64,000 nucleotides of DNA from Clostridiales bacterium (GCA_021201475.1 JAJQEV010000010.1:1-64000), one strand, 5' to 3'; positions 50,911 to 60,356 are shown, counted from the first letter of the stretch. Numbers and translations are program-made. The notes: generated by a model not told the origin, from the sequence alone.

Positions 50911-51765
50911 TTATACCTCATAGAAATCTAAAAAGCAACCGATCTCTCTGTCAAAAAACGCACCCGAATGACCAATGCCCTCTGCGATTTTAAACTGCAT
51001 CCGATCTGCCACACCCAGTTCCTTTGCCATTTTTTGCAGACGGACGGTGCCGGGATAGAACAGGTCTTCTGTCCCGCAGGCCACATAGATTCGGGGAAGC
51101 ATCCCGTGGCTGGCGACCTCCGGGAAGCGTTCCCACATGGCGTCCGGGGAATCAAGGAAATCCTGAATTGTCTGGTATTTCGTGATGACATTCAGTTCCT
51201 TCAGCTTAATCCCCTCATCCGGGCTGCCATACTCGGTGGGAAACGCCTTGCGGTTTGCAAAAACCATTCGTCGAAATGTCGCGGAATCCATATCAGCATA
51301 CTGTTTCAGGTATTCCGACTCCCGGAGCGATGCACCCATCACGCCAAGCGCTTCAAAGCGTTCTGGCTTTTGCAGGCCAAGAGAGAACGCGCCAAAGCCT
51401 CCCATAGAGACGCCGACCAGGAAATTGTCCTCTCTCGCAGGCGAGGCCGGGAAGGTGGCATAGATGAAGGGCATCAGCTCCTCAAAGAAATAGTCGGCAA
51501 AGCAATAGCCGGTCCCAAACTGCTCGTAATTGCTGAAATCGCTGTTCAGTGCCGACGGCATAACGAAGATTGCCCTGTGCTTTCTCATCATGCCTTCCAA
51601 ATCAGCGGTGTACAAAAAGGAACGATGATCCCCTCCTGCTCCATGAAGCAGCCATACCACTTTCAGTTTTTCCCCCTCTGTGGCAATCCGCTCAGGAAGA
51701 AGAACTGTCACATCCGTCGGCATAAAAAGAATGCGGCTCTGAAATCTTAGCGTTGCAATATGCAT
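50911..51765 (-). CDS. Esterase, tributyrin/feruloyl-esterase-like (second copy)
   Basis: This 284-residue alpha/beta hydrolase is paralogous to the esterase at 22637-23515. It has nucleophile elbow GVSMGG, oxyanion segment VVWLLHGAGG, YFFEELMPFIY and a C-terminal GIGHSG with the catalytic His. The ATG at 51765 is preferred because GGAGG is seven bases upstream; the frame continues to 51795. The preceding GNAT gene ends 26 bp upstream, so they may be co-transcribed. The substrate is unknown. Confidence 0.85.
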   Translation of the reverse strand: MHIATLRFQSRILFMPTDVTVLLPERIATEGEKLKVVWLLHGAGGDHRSFLYTADLEGMMRKHRAIFVMPSALNSDFSNYEQFGTGYCFADYFFEELMPFIYATFPASPAREDNFLVGVSMGGFGAFSLGLQKPERFEALGVMGASLRESEYLKQYADMDSATFRRMVFANRKAFPTEYGSPDEGIKLKELNVITKYQTIQDFLDSPDAMWERFPEVASHGMLPRIYVACGTEDLFYPGTVRLQKMAKELGVADRMQFKIAEGIGHSGAFFDREIGCFLDFYEV

Positions 51766-51791
51766 ACCGTCGCCTCCTCGTTTTAAACTTC

Positions 51792-52412
51792 TCATTTTTT
51801 ATGGCTCTCATAAGGTTTGCACAGGCGCCCGTAAGCCCGTCCGTACAGTTCCCGATAGAGCGTCTCAACCGCATGGTGTTGCCGCTCTTTTTCCTGCACA
51901 TTCGCAGCATCGCCAGTGGAGAGGAACAGGATATTGTAGTCTACTCCAAACAGCAGACATTTTGAGTTTGTTCTCTCCGCCCCATTGGAAAGATAGAAAC
52001 AAATGCGGCGTTCCCGTGTCTGCCTTTCCTCCTCCGTCTTTGCGGAATCAGGGCTTTCGGCCTCGATGAACACACCGCGCTCCGCAGACACATTTCCTTT
52101 CAGGCCCCGCAGAAACTCGCTTCCGATTCCATCCCCACGGAGTTCGGGAACAACAGCAAAGTAATCCAGCAGCGCATAAGAGCCGTTTTGGGTCAGGATA
52201 TAACAGGCGTAGGCAATCAGATCGTCATCCCGGTAATAGCCATAGCAGTCATACCGTCCCGCCTTTTGCAACCTCTCCATACCGAAAAGGGGACGGCGCT
52301 CCCCACGGGGAAAGTCCGCTCTGATATGATCTTTGTATATCATCCGCAGTTCGTCCGTACCTATTCTTTTCAAGACATTCACACAGTCACCATTGCCTTT
52401 CCTGTTCTTCAT
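51792..52412 (-). CDS. GNAT family N-acetyltransferase
   Basis: This 206-residue acetyltransferase has the acetyl-CoA binding motif A as VVPELRGDGIGSEFLRGL (R/Q-x-x-G-x-G/A), preceded by beta-strand 4, ALLDYFAVV. The N-terminal motif with ERRPLFGMERLQ and the aromatic YGYYRDDDLIAYACYIL matches the subgroup found widely in gut Clostridia. The acceptor is unknown. It starts at ATG 52412 with GAGGAAG upstream. Confidence 0.8.
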   Translation of the reverse strand: MKNRKGNGDCVNVLKRIGTDELRMIYKDHIRADFPRGERRPLFGMERLQKAGRYDCYGYYRDDDLIAYACYILTQNGSYALLDYFAVVPELRGDGIGSEFLRGLKGNVSAERGVFIEAESPDSAKTEEERQTRERRICFYLSNGAERTNSKCLLFGVDYNILFLSTGDAANVQEKERQHHAVETLYRELYGRAYGRLCKPYESHKK

Positions 52413-52496
52413 TCAGGACTTCCTCTCGAATACGTCTGCACTCGGTCGCCTCGTCCTCAGTCGCTTTTTAAACTGCGGGCGTGAGCATTTTCCCTT

Positions 52497-52923
52497 TTAG
52501 GGAACCTCTGAATAAATGGACGAGAGCGGATTGCAAGGAAATTTGCGTCTGCGACTCGCATGGCCTACGGCCATTGCTCCCTGCATTCGCGCATAAGAGG
52601 AATTGGCCATCGCCGTCAAGCGGCACTTCCGGAGCTTCGCTCCTCCCTGTCGGCCTGCGCTTCGTAAAAAGGCGCAAAAGCGCAGGATCAGGAGCGCCGT
52701 CAGGCGCGGGCATACCCCTTGAGGGTAATCCTGACGGATTTCAAGATTTTGTAAGATTTTGCGTGAAAAATATGCCAGTGGCATATTTTTAGCAAAATCC
52801 TGAGCCAGCTATGCTGGCGAAGCCACTTTGAACCGAAGTGATTTGTGCATCTTTCGCTCTGCTTATCCAATGGCGGAAATTTCCCGCAAGACGCCGAAGT
52901 ACATTTGTTCAGAGGTTCCTTAG
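52497..52923. mobile_element. MITE-like non-autonomous element, 419 bp, with TTAG target duplication
   Basis: The left end GGAACCTCTGAATAAATG (52501 on) and the inverted right end (52902-52919, reverse complement GGAACCTCTGAACAAATG) match at 17 of 18 bases. Similarity extends inward about 50 bp to GGAAATTT/GGGAAATTT. The element is flanked on both sides by TTAG (52497-52500 and 52920-52923), a 4-bp direct duplication. No transposase is encoded; the longest internal frame is short and repeat-like. TTAG fits the YTAR target of some IS5-group transposases, so mobilisation by such an enzyme in trans is inferred. Confidence 0.85.
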
Positions 52924-52994
52924 GAAAGGGCAGACGCTTACCCCTTTCCCGCACGGCAGTACACTGAAACGGAATGAGCGGGAGGGAATCACTC

Positions 52995-54233
52995 TCAGTC
53001 TGGGGTGCGGACGGACAGCAGGAAGAAAATCAGTCCGATGGGAAACATGACGGAGAGCACACCAACGCCGATGTTCTGAGAGCCGGAAAGCTGGGTCACC
53101 AAACCAACCAGCAAAGTGCCGGTAAAGGAAGCCCCCTTGCCGAAAATGTCGTAGATGCCAAAGTATTCTCCCGACCTGTCCTGGGGAATAATTTTTGCAA
53201 AATAGGAGCGGGAGAGGGACTGAATGCTCCCCTGGAAGATACCGACAACAACGGCCAGAATCCAGAACTGATACAGATGGGTCATAAAGGCAGCGTATAC
53301 CGTAGCGGCGAAATAGGCCGCAATGCAGACGATAATCAGCCATTCCGACCGGACCCTGCGGGAAAGCCTCCCAAAAATCAGCGCAGAGGGGAACGCCACG
53401 ACCTGGGTGACCAGCAGGGCCACCAGCAGCCCTACGGTGTCCAGCCCCAGAGAAGTCCCATAGGAGGTCGCCATGTCAATGATGGTGTAGACGCCGTCGA
53501 TGAAGAAGAAAAAGGCAACCAGGAACCACAGGGCTTTTGGGTTGGCCGTCAGCTCGCGGAAGATGCCTCCCAGGCTGTGGAGGCCCTCAAGGACAGGATG
53601 CGCTCCGGACGCGGTGTAATGTGTCTGCTCATAGGCCCTGCCCAGTGGAACCGTCCAGCCCAGCCACCACAGCGCCGTGATGCCGCAGCCCAGGGCGGCA
53701 GCGGCCACCATGGGGAGAACGCCCAACATGGCATACAGCACATAGATGACGACGGCGGCGATAAAGGGGACGCAGCTGCCGATGTAGCCCCAGGCGTAGC
53801 CCTTGGCGGACACCTCGTCCATCCGCTCCGCCGTGGTGACATCGCACAGCATGGAGTCGTAAATCACCAGACTCAGCTGATATGCGGTCTTGGACAGGGC
53901 AAATACCAGCAGAAACCAGAGCCAATGCACCGCAAAGCCCAGCAGCACACAGGACACCGCGCCGACCAGCACACTCCCGGCAAACAACCTGATTTTCATT
54001 CCGTGCAGGTCGGACAGGGCCCCCAGCGTTGGGCCAAGAATGGCCACAAGGATGGTAACCGCACTGGTCGCATAGGCCCAGTAGGCCAGGTAATCGGTCT
54101 CGGAAACTCCGGCGCTGCCGGCCAGCGTATGGAAAAAGATGGGCAGGAGCGTCGCCGCCAGCATGGTAAACGCGGAATTGCCCACATCGTACCAAATCCA
54201 TCTGCGCTCAACTGCGGTTGTCTCAAATTTCAT
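52995..54233 (-). CDS. MFS transporter, UMF1/Atg22-like
   Basis: This 412-residue transporter of the UMF1 (Atg22-like) branch of the major facilitator superfamily has about twelve membrane helices. The family start VERRWIWYDVGNSAFTM is clear, and the loop GALSDLHGMKIRLF is the MFS 2-3 signature. GSIQSLSRSYFAKIIP in the second half is diagnostic of the UMF1 group. The ATG at 54233 is chosen over an unsupported upstream extension. It overlaps the phospholipase-like gene by 11 bp. Relatives are suspected amino-acid or small-metabolite exporters; the substrate is unknown. Confidence 0.88.
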   Translation of the reverse strand: MKFETTAVERRWIWYDVGNSAFTMLAATLLPIFFHTLAGSAGVSETDYLAYWAYATSAVTILVAILGPTLGALSDLHGMKIRLFAGSVLVGAVSCVLLGFAVHWLWFLLVFALSKTAYQLSLVIYDSMLCDVTTAERMDEVSAKGYAWGYIGSCVPFIAAVVIYVLYAMLGVLPMVAAAALGCGITALWWLGWTVPLGRAYEQTHYTASGAHPVLEGLHSLGGIFRELTANPKALWFLVAFFFFIDGVYTIIDMATSYGTSLGLDTVGLLVALLVTQVVAFPSALIFGRLSRRVRSEWLIIVCIAAYFAATVYAAFMTHLYQFWILAVVVGIFQGSIQSLSRSYFAKIIPQDRSGEYFGIYDIFGKGASFTGTLLVGLVTQLSGSQNIGVGVLSVMFPIGLIFFLLSVRTPD

Positions 54234-55071
54234 AATAACGCTCCTCCTCTGCGGATAATACGGGGAGTTCCCGCCAGCCGTCGGACGGCCCAAAGGTCTG
54301 CTCCAGCCCCTCCGGAAATGCGCCGCCATCCAAAAAAGCCAGATAGGGCCCGATCAGCCTTGCATACTGCTCCAGCGCCCGATTCAGCAGCTTTTCCAGC
54401 CGAAGGTTGCTGTCCTCGCTCTCCGGCAGGGGGCGCTTTGCCATGACCATCCTGTGAAGCCTCTCATACTGTCCGCTGAGCCTCAGCCCCACATCGACCA
54501 CCGGCCGCCGCCAGCCACGCCCGCTGAGCAGCCCGCAGAAGAGCTTCATGGCGCGCAGCGTCCGTCTGATCTGTCCTGCTGTCATGTCTGCAAAAAAAGG
54601 CGCGATCACAGACGCATTTTCCGGGGACGGGACGATATGGGCTGTCACATCGGTGTGAAACACGTCCTTCCCATCCTTTTGCATCAGGTAACGGTCAAAC
54701 TCGCTCTCGATTTCTCCGTGGGTCAGTTCGGATACCGTGAGCTTCTTTTCAATGTACCCGTGACAGGCGCTGTCCAGCGCGTAGTGGCAGAGGAAGCCGA
54801 CCAGATAGGCCATTGCCCCCTCCCGGTTCTCCGCTGAGGCATAAATGGCCCGGGCAGGATAGAAGAACGCGCTGGCCGGACGGTCGTGCATGGTGCCTCC
54901 GAGGCGGCCGATTGGATTGCTTTTCAGCGGCTGGTAATAAAACAGGATATCCGGCCCGTGCAGGCCAATATCGTAGAGCTGCAGGTTTTTCCGAACGGCC
55001 TCGGCCGCCGTTTCCGGCAGGAGCGGCTCGGCCCTCCGGCCAAAATAAAAGTGCGCATAAGTCGTCGGCAT
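54223..55071 (-). CDS. Zinc-dependent phospholipase C-like protein
   Basis: This 282-residue protein is of the zinc-dependent phospholipase C family (PF00882-like). It has a run of His/Asp ligands: TYAHFYFGRRA, GLHGPDILFYY, FLCHYALDSACHGYIEKK. A signal peptide is missing, so it is likely cytoplasmic; in Firmicutes such proteins are common and of untested activity. The C-terminal half is helical and rich in Arg. Upstream of the MFS gene by overlap, it probably forms a two-gene operon. The substrate is unknown. Confidence 0.82.
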   Translation of the reverse strand: MPTTYAHFYFGRRAEPLLPETAAEAVRKNLQLYDIGLHGPDILFYYQPLKSNPIGRLGGTMHDRPASAFFYPARAIYASAENREGAMAYLVGFLCHYALDSACHGYIEKKLTVSELTHGEIESEFDRYLMQKDGKDVFHTDVTAHIVPSPENASVIAPFFADMTAGQIRRTLRAMKLFCGLLSGRGWRRPVVDVGLRLSGQYERLHRMVMAKRPLPESEDSNLRLEKLLNRALEQYARLIGPYLAFLDGGAFPEGLEQTFGPSDGWRELPVLSAEEERYYEI

Positions 55072-55234
55072 GGTATCACCTCATTCTTGTGTGCGTCCTG
55101 TGGGAGTTCAGCGCCCACTGATATTATCCGCCTCGGATGTAAAGTCCGAAACCAGGTATGTGTAAAAATCAGACAAATTTCCCCATCCGCTTGCCTTTCC
55201 CTATCGCGGGCTTTCTTCCTGTTCCCATACTCTG

Positions 55235-55284
55235 CAAAAAACAGCGCAGCTCCCTCCTCCAGTGGGAGGAACGGGCTGCGCTGT
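55235..55284 (-). terminator. Terminator of the LCP gene
   Basis: Minus strand: ACAGCGCAGC (55284-55275) pairs with GCTGCGCTGT (55250-55241), with an inner TCCTCCCAC/GGAGGAGGGA stem, followed by TTTTTT. Confidence 0.9.
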
Positions 55285-55308
55285 CAGCAGCTTACGGCTA
55301 TGGAATTG

Positions 55309-56412
55309 TCATTCTGCAGTCACGGCCGCGCTTTCGGCGGCCAGGTCGCCGGAGGAGGTGCTGCCATCGTCCTCGTCCGGGTCGCCGTAAAGCCAATCAT
55401 AGAGAGTGCTGCGGACCTCATCCCAATCGTTCATCACCAACACATCCATGCCGCGGATGGTATGGCTGGTGTACATACCGGCCTGGGGGAGACTGTAGGA
55501 GTTCAGACCGGCGTCGGCAATCATGTAGGCCGAGGCGGCAATGCTGACGATTTGGGTGGAGGTCATATCCGTGGCCAGATTGCTCGCGATAGCGTCGTAC
55601 ACCTGCAGCAGGGAGAGGATGCTCTCTCCCTTCATCTCCTCAAAGACGGCGGTGATCAGCTTGCGCTGACGGGCAGTGCGGTTAAAGTCGCTGTCAATTT
55701 TGCGGATACGGGCATAATCCAGCGCGGTCTCGCCGTCCAGGTGGTTCATACCCACCACCAAATCGGTGGAGACGCCGCCCCGCAGATAGACTTCATACTC
55801 GCCGTTCTCACCGCCGCTGAGGTAGTTGACCTCCGCTTCAGTCAGCTCAATGTCCACACCGCCCAGGGTGTCAATGACATCTACAAAGCCGTTAAAGTCA
55901 ATTTGTACATTATAGTCAATTTGAATCCCGTAGTTCAGCTCAATAGTGGCGTCCAGCAGCTCGGTGCCGCCGTACCGATAGGAGGCGTTGATGCGGTTAT
56001 TCTGGTAGTCCGGAATCTGTACATAGGTGTCCCGCAGGAGGGAGACCAGGGAGATTTGCTCCGTATTCGTGTTGATGCTCAGGAGAATCATGCTGTCGGA
56101 GCGACCGCTGTCATCCTCGGAACGGGAGTCCACGCCGATCAGCAGGATGTTGCAGACGCCTTCCACCTGAGTGACGACGTTGGCCTCGCCCCACTCCAGA
56201 ATCTCCTCACTGATGGTGTCCGAGCCGGCATTCTCCTCCTCGGTGTCGGTATCGTCCTCCAGATACTGCTCTGCGTCCAATTGATTGATTTTGCTCAGCT
56301 CATAGCCTACGAACGCCACTGCGCCAGCCATCAAAACCAGAACCACCGCCAGGAAAATCAGCAGCACCCGTTTCAGGCTGCCGCTCTGCTGTGGGTCACT
56401 TCTCTTTGCCAT
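55309..56412 (-). CDS. LytR-CpsA-Psr (LCP) family cell-wall polymer ligase
   Basis: LCP enzymes transfer lipid-linked teichoic acid or capsule chains onto peptidoglycan at the outer face of the membrane. The 367-residue protein has a basic cytoplasmic start, one helix at about residues 14-35 (VLLIFLAVVLVLMAGAVAFV), an acidic linker and an LCP domain. The domain shows ILLIGVDSRSEDDSGRSDSM with catalytic acidic and Arg residues, SLLRDTYVQIP, and YARIRKIDSDFNRTARQRKL. The ATG at 56412 is chosen by its AAAGGA. It diverges from three glycerophosphotransferase genes, a natural functional link. Confidence 0.92.
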   Translation of the reverse strand: MAKRSDPQQSGSLKRVLLIFLAVVLVLMAGAVAFVGYELSKINQLDAEQYLEDDTDTEEENAGSDTISEEILEWGEANVVTQVEGVCNILLIGVDSRSEDDSGRSDSMILLSINTNTEQISLVSLLRDTYVQIPDYQNNRINASYRYGGTELLDATIELNYGIQIDYNVQIDFNGFVDVIDTLGGVDIELTEAEVNYLSGGENGEYEVYLRGGVSTDLVVGMNHLDGETALDYARIRKIDSDFNRTARQRKLITAVFEEMKGESILSLLQVYDAIASNLATDMTSTQIVSIAASAYMIADAGLNSYSLPQAGMYTSHTIRGMDVLVMNDWDEVRSTLYDWLYGDPDEDDGSTSSGDLAAESAAVTAE

Positions 56413-56472
56413 AGCACAATATCCTTTCTCAAGCAAGACGAATATCGCCCACTTTTTACAGATTCCTTACTC

Positions 56473-56501
56473 AGTTTACTACAGTCAGTATGGAAAATCA
56501 A
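56473..56501 (-). promoter_or_regulatory. Promoter of the LCP gene
   Basis: Minus strand: TTGATT (56501-56496), a 17-bp spacer and TAAACT (56478-56473). Confidence 0.6.
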
Positions 56502-56533
56502 GCCGGATTTCCAGCGTTTCCACACTTTTTCTG

Positions 56534-56563
56534 TTGACAAACCAGTCTGCCAGGGGTCATAAT
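56534..56563 (+). promoter_or_regulatory. Promoter of the CDP-glycerol transferase genes
   Basis: Consensus TTGACA (56534-56539), an 18-bp spacer and CATAAT (56558-56563), 33 bp before the first TTG start. It is divergent from the LCP promoter 33 bp away, so shared regulation is possible. Confidence 0.7.
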
Positions 56564-56595
56564 AACATCAATCGACAAGAAATGAGGGATTTGCC

Positions 56596-57729
56596 TTGCG
56601 CTTTTTTCTGTTTGTGGCACGCTGGGGCCTGCGCCTTCTGTACATACCGTTCCTTCCACTGAAGCCTCGCAATAAGGTGGTCATGCTCTCCCGGGAATCT
56701 GACACGCCGCCGCTGGACTTCCGGCTGATTGAGAAGGAGCTGAACCGTCAGTCACCAGAGACAGAGGTGGTTTATTTTTGCAAAAAAATGGCGAAATCGG
56801 TGTCGATTATCTCCTACTGTCTGCTGATTTTCCGGTCATTGTATCACATCGCCACGGCCAGCGTGGCCATTACGGACACCTATTGTATTCAGCTCTGCGT
56901 CCTGCCCAAGAAGAAGGGGCTGACAGTGATTCAGATTTGGCACGCCCTGGGGGCGGTCAAGAAGTTCAGCTATCAGTGCCTGGACACCCCTTACGGCCAC
57001 AGCGCCGCCACGGCCAGGGCCATGTGTATGCACCAAAACTACGATTACATCCTGTGCGCCAGCGAGGCCACCCGGGCCATCTACGCCCAGGGCTTCCGCG
57101 TTCCGCCGGAGCAGATCCTGGTGAAGGGGATGCCCAGGGTGGACTACATCCAACGCCCTCATCACGGCCTCCGGGAGAAGCTGGAGGCGGCGCGGCCCGA
57201 CCTGGCGGGGAAGCAGGTGCTGCTGTACCTGCCCACCTTCCGGGACGGGCTGGAGGAAGGGGTTGACGCCCTGGTGCAGGCGGCCGCCGGGGATACGGAG
57301 GTGGCCCTGCTGGTGAAACCTCACCCCCTGTCCAACCTCCGGCTACCGGAGGAGACCAGAACCCCGGCGGGCTGGGGCACCTACGACCTGATGAAGGTGT
57401 GCGATGCCGTGATTACTGACTATTCCGCATCCTCCCTGGAGGCCAGCCTGCTGGACAAGGAGATTTATTTCTACCTCTTTGACCATGACAGCTATCTGGA
57501 GAACCAGGGGCTGAATGTAGACCCCCTCCTGGAGCTGGCGGATGCCTGCGCAGTCACGGCGGAGGGCGTTCTGGCCCTGGCAAAAGGGGACAGCTACCCC
57601 CGGGAGGCGCTGCGGCGCTTCCGGGAGAAGTACATCGAAACGGCTGGGGACAACAATACCGAGCAGGTGACGGCCTTCCTTTTGGAGCAGATCCCCGCAC
57701 CGCTGCGGCAGACGCCGGTGGGTGTGTAA
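56596..57729 (+). CDS. CDP-glycerol glycerophosphotransferase (TagB/TagF-like) 1
   Basis: This 377-residue membrane-associated transferase of the Glyphos_transf family moves glycerol-phosphate from CDP-glycerol to a growing poly(glycerol phosphate) chain or its linkage unit. The key acceptor-site motif IWHALGAVKKF (His near residue 117) and the CDP-binding ITDYSASSLEASLLDK (about residue 274) are both present. An N-terminal amphipathic/hydrophobic segment (FFLFVARWGLRLLYIPFLPL) gives membrane contact. The start is TTG with a weak GAGGG site. Because its motifs (HALG, SASS) differ from the next two copies, it could be the priming enzyme; this is inference. Confidence 0.88.
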   Translation: MRFFLFVARWGLRLLYIPFLPLKPRNKVVMLSRESDTPPLDFRLIEKELNRQSPETEVVYFCKKMAKSVSIISYCLLIFRSLYHIATASVAITDTYCIQLCVLPKKKGLTVIQIWHALGAVKKFSYQCLDTPYGHSAATARAMCMHQNYDYILCASEATRAIYAQGFRVPPEQILVKGMPRVDYIQRPHHGLREKLEAARPDLAGKQVLLYLPTFRDGLEEGVDALVQAAAGDTEVALLVKPHPLSNLRLPEETRTPAGWGTYDLMKVCDAVITDYSASSLEASLLDKEIYFYLFDHDSYLENQGLNVDPLLELADACAVTAEGVLALAKGDSYPREALRRFREKYIETAGDNNTEQVTAFLLEQIPAPLRQTPVGV

Positions 57730-57753
57730 TGGAGGCAGGAGTGTGATGGAACG

Positions 57754-59076
57754 GTGAAAACGAGCGTCAGAGGAGCCTTGCAGCAGGCGTATCGCCAGGT
57801 GACGGGCCGATTTCCTGCCACCCGGAAGCTGCTGCGGGCGGCGGTGTTCCAGGGGACGAAGCTGACCTACCGCCTGCGGACGGCCAGAGCGGCCACCAAC
57901 CCGAAGCAGGCGGTGTTCTGCACCTTCTCCGGGCAGAGCTATTCGGACAGCCCCAAGGCCATTTATGAGCGGATGCGCACCGACCCCCGCTTCCAGGACT
58001 GGGAGTTCATCTGGGTGTTCAAGGGGGCGGAGCGGTACCGGGGGGAGTACGGTGCGTCCGTGGGTTTCCCGGTGGAGGATACGTGCACCAGGGTGGTGGA
58101 ATACTTCACCCCGGCCTATGAGGCCGCCCTGGGGACGGCGAAATACTGGGTGTTCAACTATCGGGTGAACGAGTATATCTACCCACGGGCCGACCAGGTC
58201 TATATTGAGTGCTGGCACGGGACACCCCTAAAGCGGCTGGGCCATGACCTCTCCCTGGGGGGCAACGTGTACAACTCCCTGGAGGAGGTCTTTCGGAAGT
58301 TCGACCTGGATCGGGAGAAGATGACCTACCTCCTGTCCCCCTCCCCCTTCGCCTCGGAGAAGTTTTCCTCCGCCTGGGATTTGAAGAAGCACCACCGGGA
58401 ATCCGCCCTATTGGAGGTGGGCTACCCCAGGAACGACTTTCTGCTAAACGCCACCGCTCAGGATGTGGCCGCCATCAAGGCACGGCTGGGCCTTAACAGG
58501 CTGGAGGGCAAAAAAATCATCCTTTACGCCCCCACCTGGCGGGACAACCAGCGTAGCACAGACGAAGGTGGCTTCACCTACGAGTTGGGGCTGAACTTTC
58601 AGCAGCTGCGCCAGGCGCTGGGGGAGGAATATGTCGTCCTGTTCCGCGCCCACTACCTGGTGGCCAACCGGTTTGACTTCGCCAGCTTTGCAGGGTTTGT
58701 GTACGATGTCTCTGGCTATCCGGACATTAACCACCTGTACCTGGCGGCAGATCTGCTGATTACCGACTACTCCTCCGTGTTCTTTGATTACGCCATTCTT
58801 CACAAGCCTATGCTCTTTTATATGTACGATCTGGAAGCCTATCGGGACGAGATTCGGGGCTTCTACATGGGGCTGGAGGAGCTGCCCGGCCCCATCGTGG
58901 AGCGGGAGGAGGACTTGGCGCCCGCCATCCGGGAGGCCATGACGACCGACGCCTATGAGGAAAAGTATCGCGCCTTCTGCGCGAAATTCGCCCCGCTGGA
59001 GGACGGTCACGCCGCCGACCGGGTGATAGACGCCCTGCTGGCGGCAGGCGGCGGGAGCCAGGAGGGAACGCCATGA
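57754..59076 (+). CDS. CDP-glycerol glycerophosphotransferase (TagF-like) 2
   Basis: This 440-residue paralogue has the full motif set: CWHGTPLKRLGHDL near residue 154, LSPSPFASEKFSSAW, and LITDYSSVFFDYAILHKPML near 333. CTFSGQSYSDSPKAIYE near residue 50 is the N-terminal TagF-like block. The start is GTG at 57754, 24 bp after the first copy. It overlaps the third copy by 4 bp (ATGA). It belongs to a single transcription unit with the flanking copies and with the LCP enzyme as inferred ligase. Confidence 0.9.
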   Translation: MKTSVRGALQQAYRQVTGRFPATRKLLRAAVFQGTKLTYRLRTARAATNPKQAVFCTFSGQSYSDSPKAIYERMRTDPRFQDWEFIWVFKGAERYRGEYGASVGFPVEDTCTRVVEYFTPAYEAALGTAKYWVFNYRVNEYIYPRADQVYIECWHGTPLKRLGHDLSLGGNVYNSLEEVFRKFDLDREKMTYLLSPSPFASEKFSSAWDLKKHHRESALLEVGYPRNDFLLNATAQDVAAIKARLGLNRLEGKKIILYAPTWRDNQRSTDEGGFTYELGLNFQQLRQALGEEYVVLFRAHYLVANRFDFASFAGFVYDVSGYPDINHLYLAADLLITDYSSVFFDYAILHKPMLFYMYDLEAYRDEIRGFYMGLEELPGPIVEREEDLAPAIREAMTTDAYEEKYRAFCAKFAPLEDGHAADRVIDALLAAGGGSQEGTP

Positions 59077-60356
59077 GCGGACTGAAAAACAACCTTTACG
59101 ATTTGGTGGAGCGCTGGACGCCTGTGCGCCGGGCGGCCCGGGATGCTGTGACGGCGCTGCGCCGCCTCCAGTTTTGGCGGCAGACCCGGGGCTGCAAGGT
59201 GGAGGACGACCTGGTGTTGTTCTGCACCTTTGGCGGGAAGAGCTACGCCGACAGCCCCCGGGCGGTGTACCAGTATATGCTGTCTGACCACCGTTACGAC
59301 GGCTATCGCTTTGTGTGGGCCTTTCAGCAGCCGGAGCAATTTCCCCAGGTGGCGGCGATGCCCCGGACGGAGGTGGTGGCCTACGGCAGCCAGGCGTACA
59401 ACCGCAAAATGGCGGAGGCCAAATACTGGGTACTGAACTTCCGGGTGGCCGACCACATCTGGCCCAGGGAGGGCCAGGTGTACGTCCAGTGCTGGCACGG
59501 CACGCCCCTGAAGCGGCTGGGCTACGACATCCGGGAGGAGAGCAACGCCAACAGCATGAACAGTCTGGCGGAGATTCGCCAGAAGTACGACCTGGACGCC
59601 GCCAAGCTGACTTACCTGCTGTCTCCGTCCCCCTTCACCACGGAGGTGTTTATCTCCGCCTGGAATTTGAAGGCCAGGGGCAAGGAAGGGGCCATCCTGG
59701 AGCTGGGCTATCCCCGGAACGACGATTTGAAGAACTGCACCCCAGAGGAACTGGCCGCCGTTCGCAGCCGCCTGGGGCTGACGGAGGAGGCGCTGCACGG
59801 GCGGAAGGTGCTGCTCTACGCCCCCACCTTCCGGGACAACCAGCACCAGGGCGGCGGCTACCGCTACACCCCCCAGGTGGATTTCCAGCGTTTGCGGGAG
59901 GCGCTGGGGGAGGACTATGTGCTGCTGTTCCGGGCCCACTACCTGGTGGCCAGCGCCTTTGACTTCTCGGCGTATGGGGATTTTATTCAAAACGTGTCGG
60001 ACTACCCCGACATCAACGACCTGTACCTGGTCTCGGACGCACTGATTACCGACTACTCCTCTGTGTTCTTTGATTATGCCATCCTGGGCCGCCCGGAAAT
60101 TTTCTATATGTACGACCTGGAGGACTACCGGGACACCATACGGGGCTTTTATCTCAGCCTGGAGGAGCTGCCCGGCCCAATCGTGCAGACGGAGGAGGCG
60201 CTGATTGCCGCCATCCGCAGCGCCTGGACGGATTGCAGCTATAACGAGCGGTACGCCCACTTTACCCGCCGGTTCAACCCCCTGGAGGACGGCCAGGCGG
60301 CTCAGCGGCTGGCTGAAGCGGTTTTTCCCACGGAAAATGGGGGAAAAGAGGGCTGA
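59073..60356 (+). CDS. CDP-glycerol glycerophosphotransferase (TagF-like) 3
   Basis: This 427-residue protein is closely similar to the second copy along its length (CTFGGKSYADSPRAVYQ, CWHGTPLKRLGYDI, LITDYSSVFFDYAILGRPEI), so the two arose by tandem duplication. The two may work on different chain lengths or acceptors. ATG 59073 overlaps the previous stop codon. The supply side (gpsA for G3P) is in the window, but tagD (CDP-glycerol synthesis) and the flippase genes are not. Confidence 0.9.
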   Translation: MSGLKNNLYDLVERWTPVRRAARDAVTALRRLQFWRQTRGCKVEDDLVLFCTFGGKSYADSPRAVYQYMLSDHRYDGYRFVWAFQQPEQFPQVAAMPRTEVVAYGSQAYNRKMAEAKYWVLNFRVADHIWPREGQVYVQCWHGTPLKRLGYDIREESNANSMNSLAEIRQKYDLDAAKLTYLLSPSPFTTEVFISAWNLKARGKEGAILELGYPRNDDLKNCTPEELAAVRSRLGLTEEALHGRKVLLYAPTFRDNQHQGGGYRYTPQVDFQRLREALGEDYVLLFRAHYLVASAFDFSAYGDFIQNVSDYPDINDLYLVSDALITDYSSVFFDYAILGRPEIFYMYDLEDYRDTIRGFYLSLEELPGPIVQTEEALIAAIRSAWTDCSYNERYAHFTRRFNPLEDGQAAQRLAEAVFPTENGGKEG

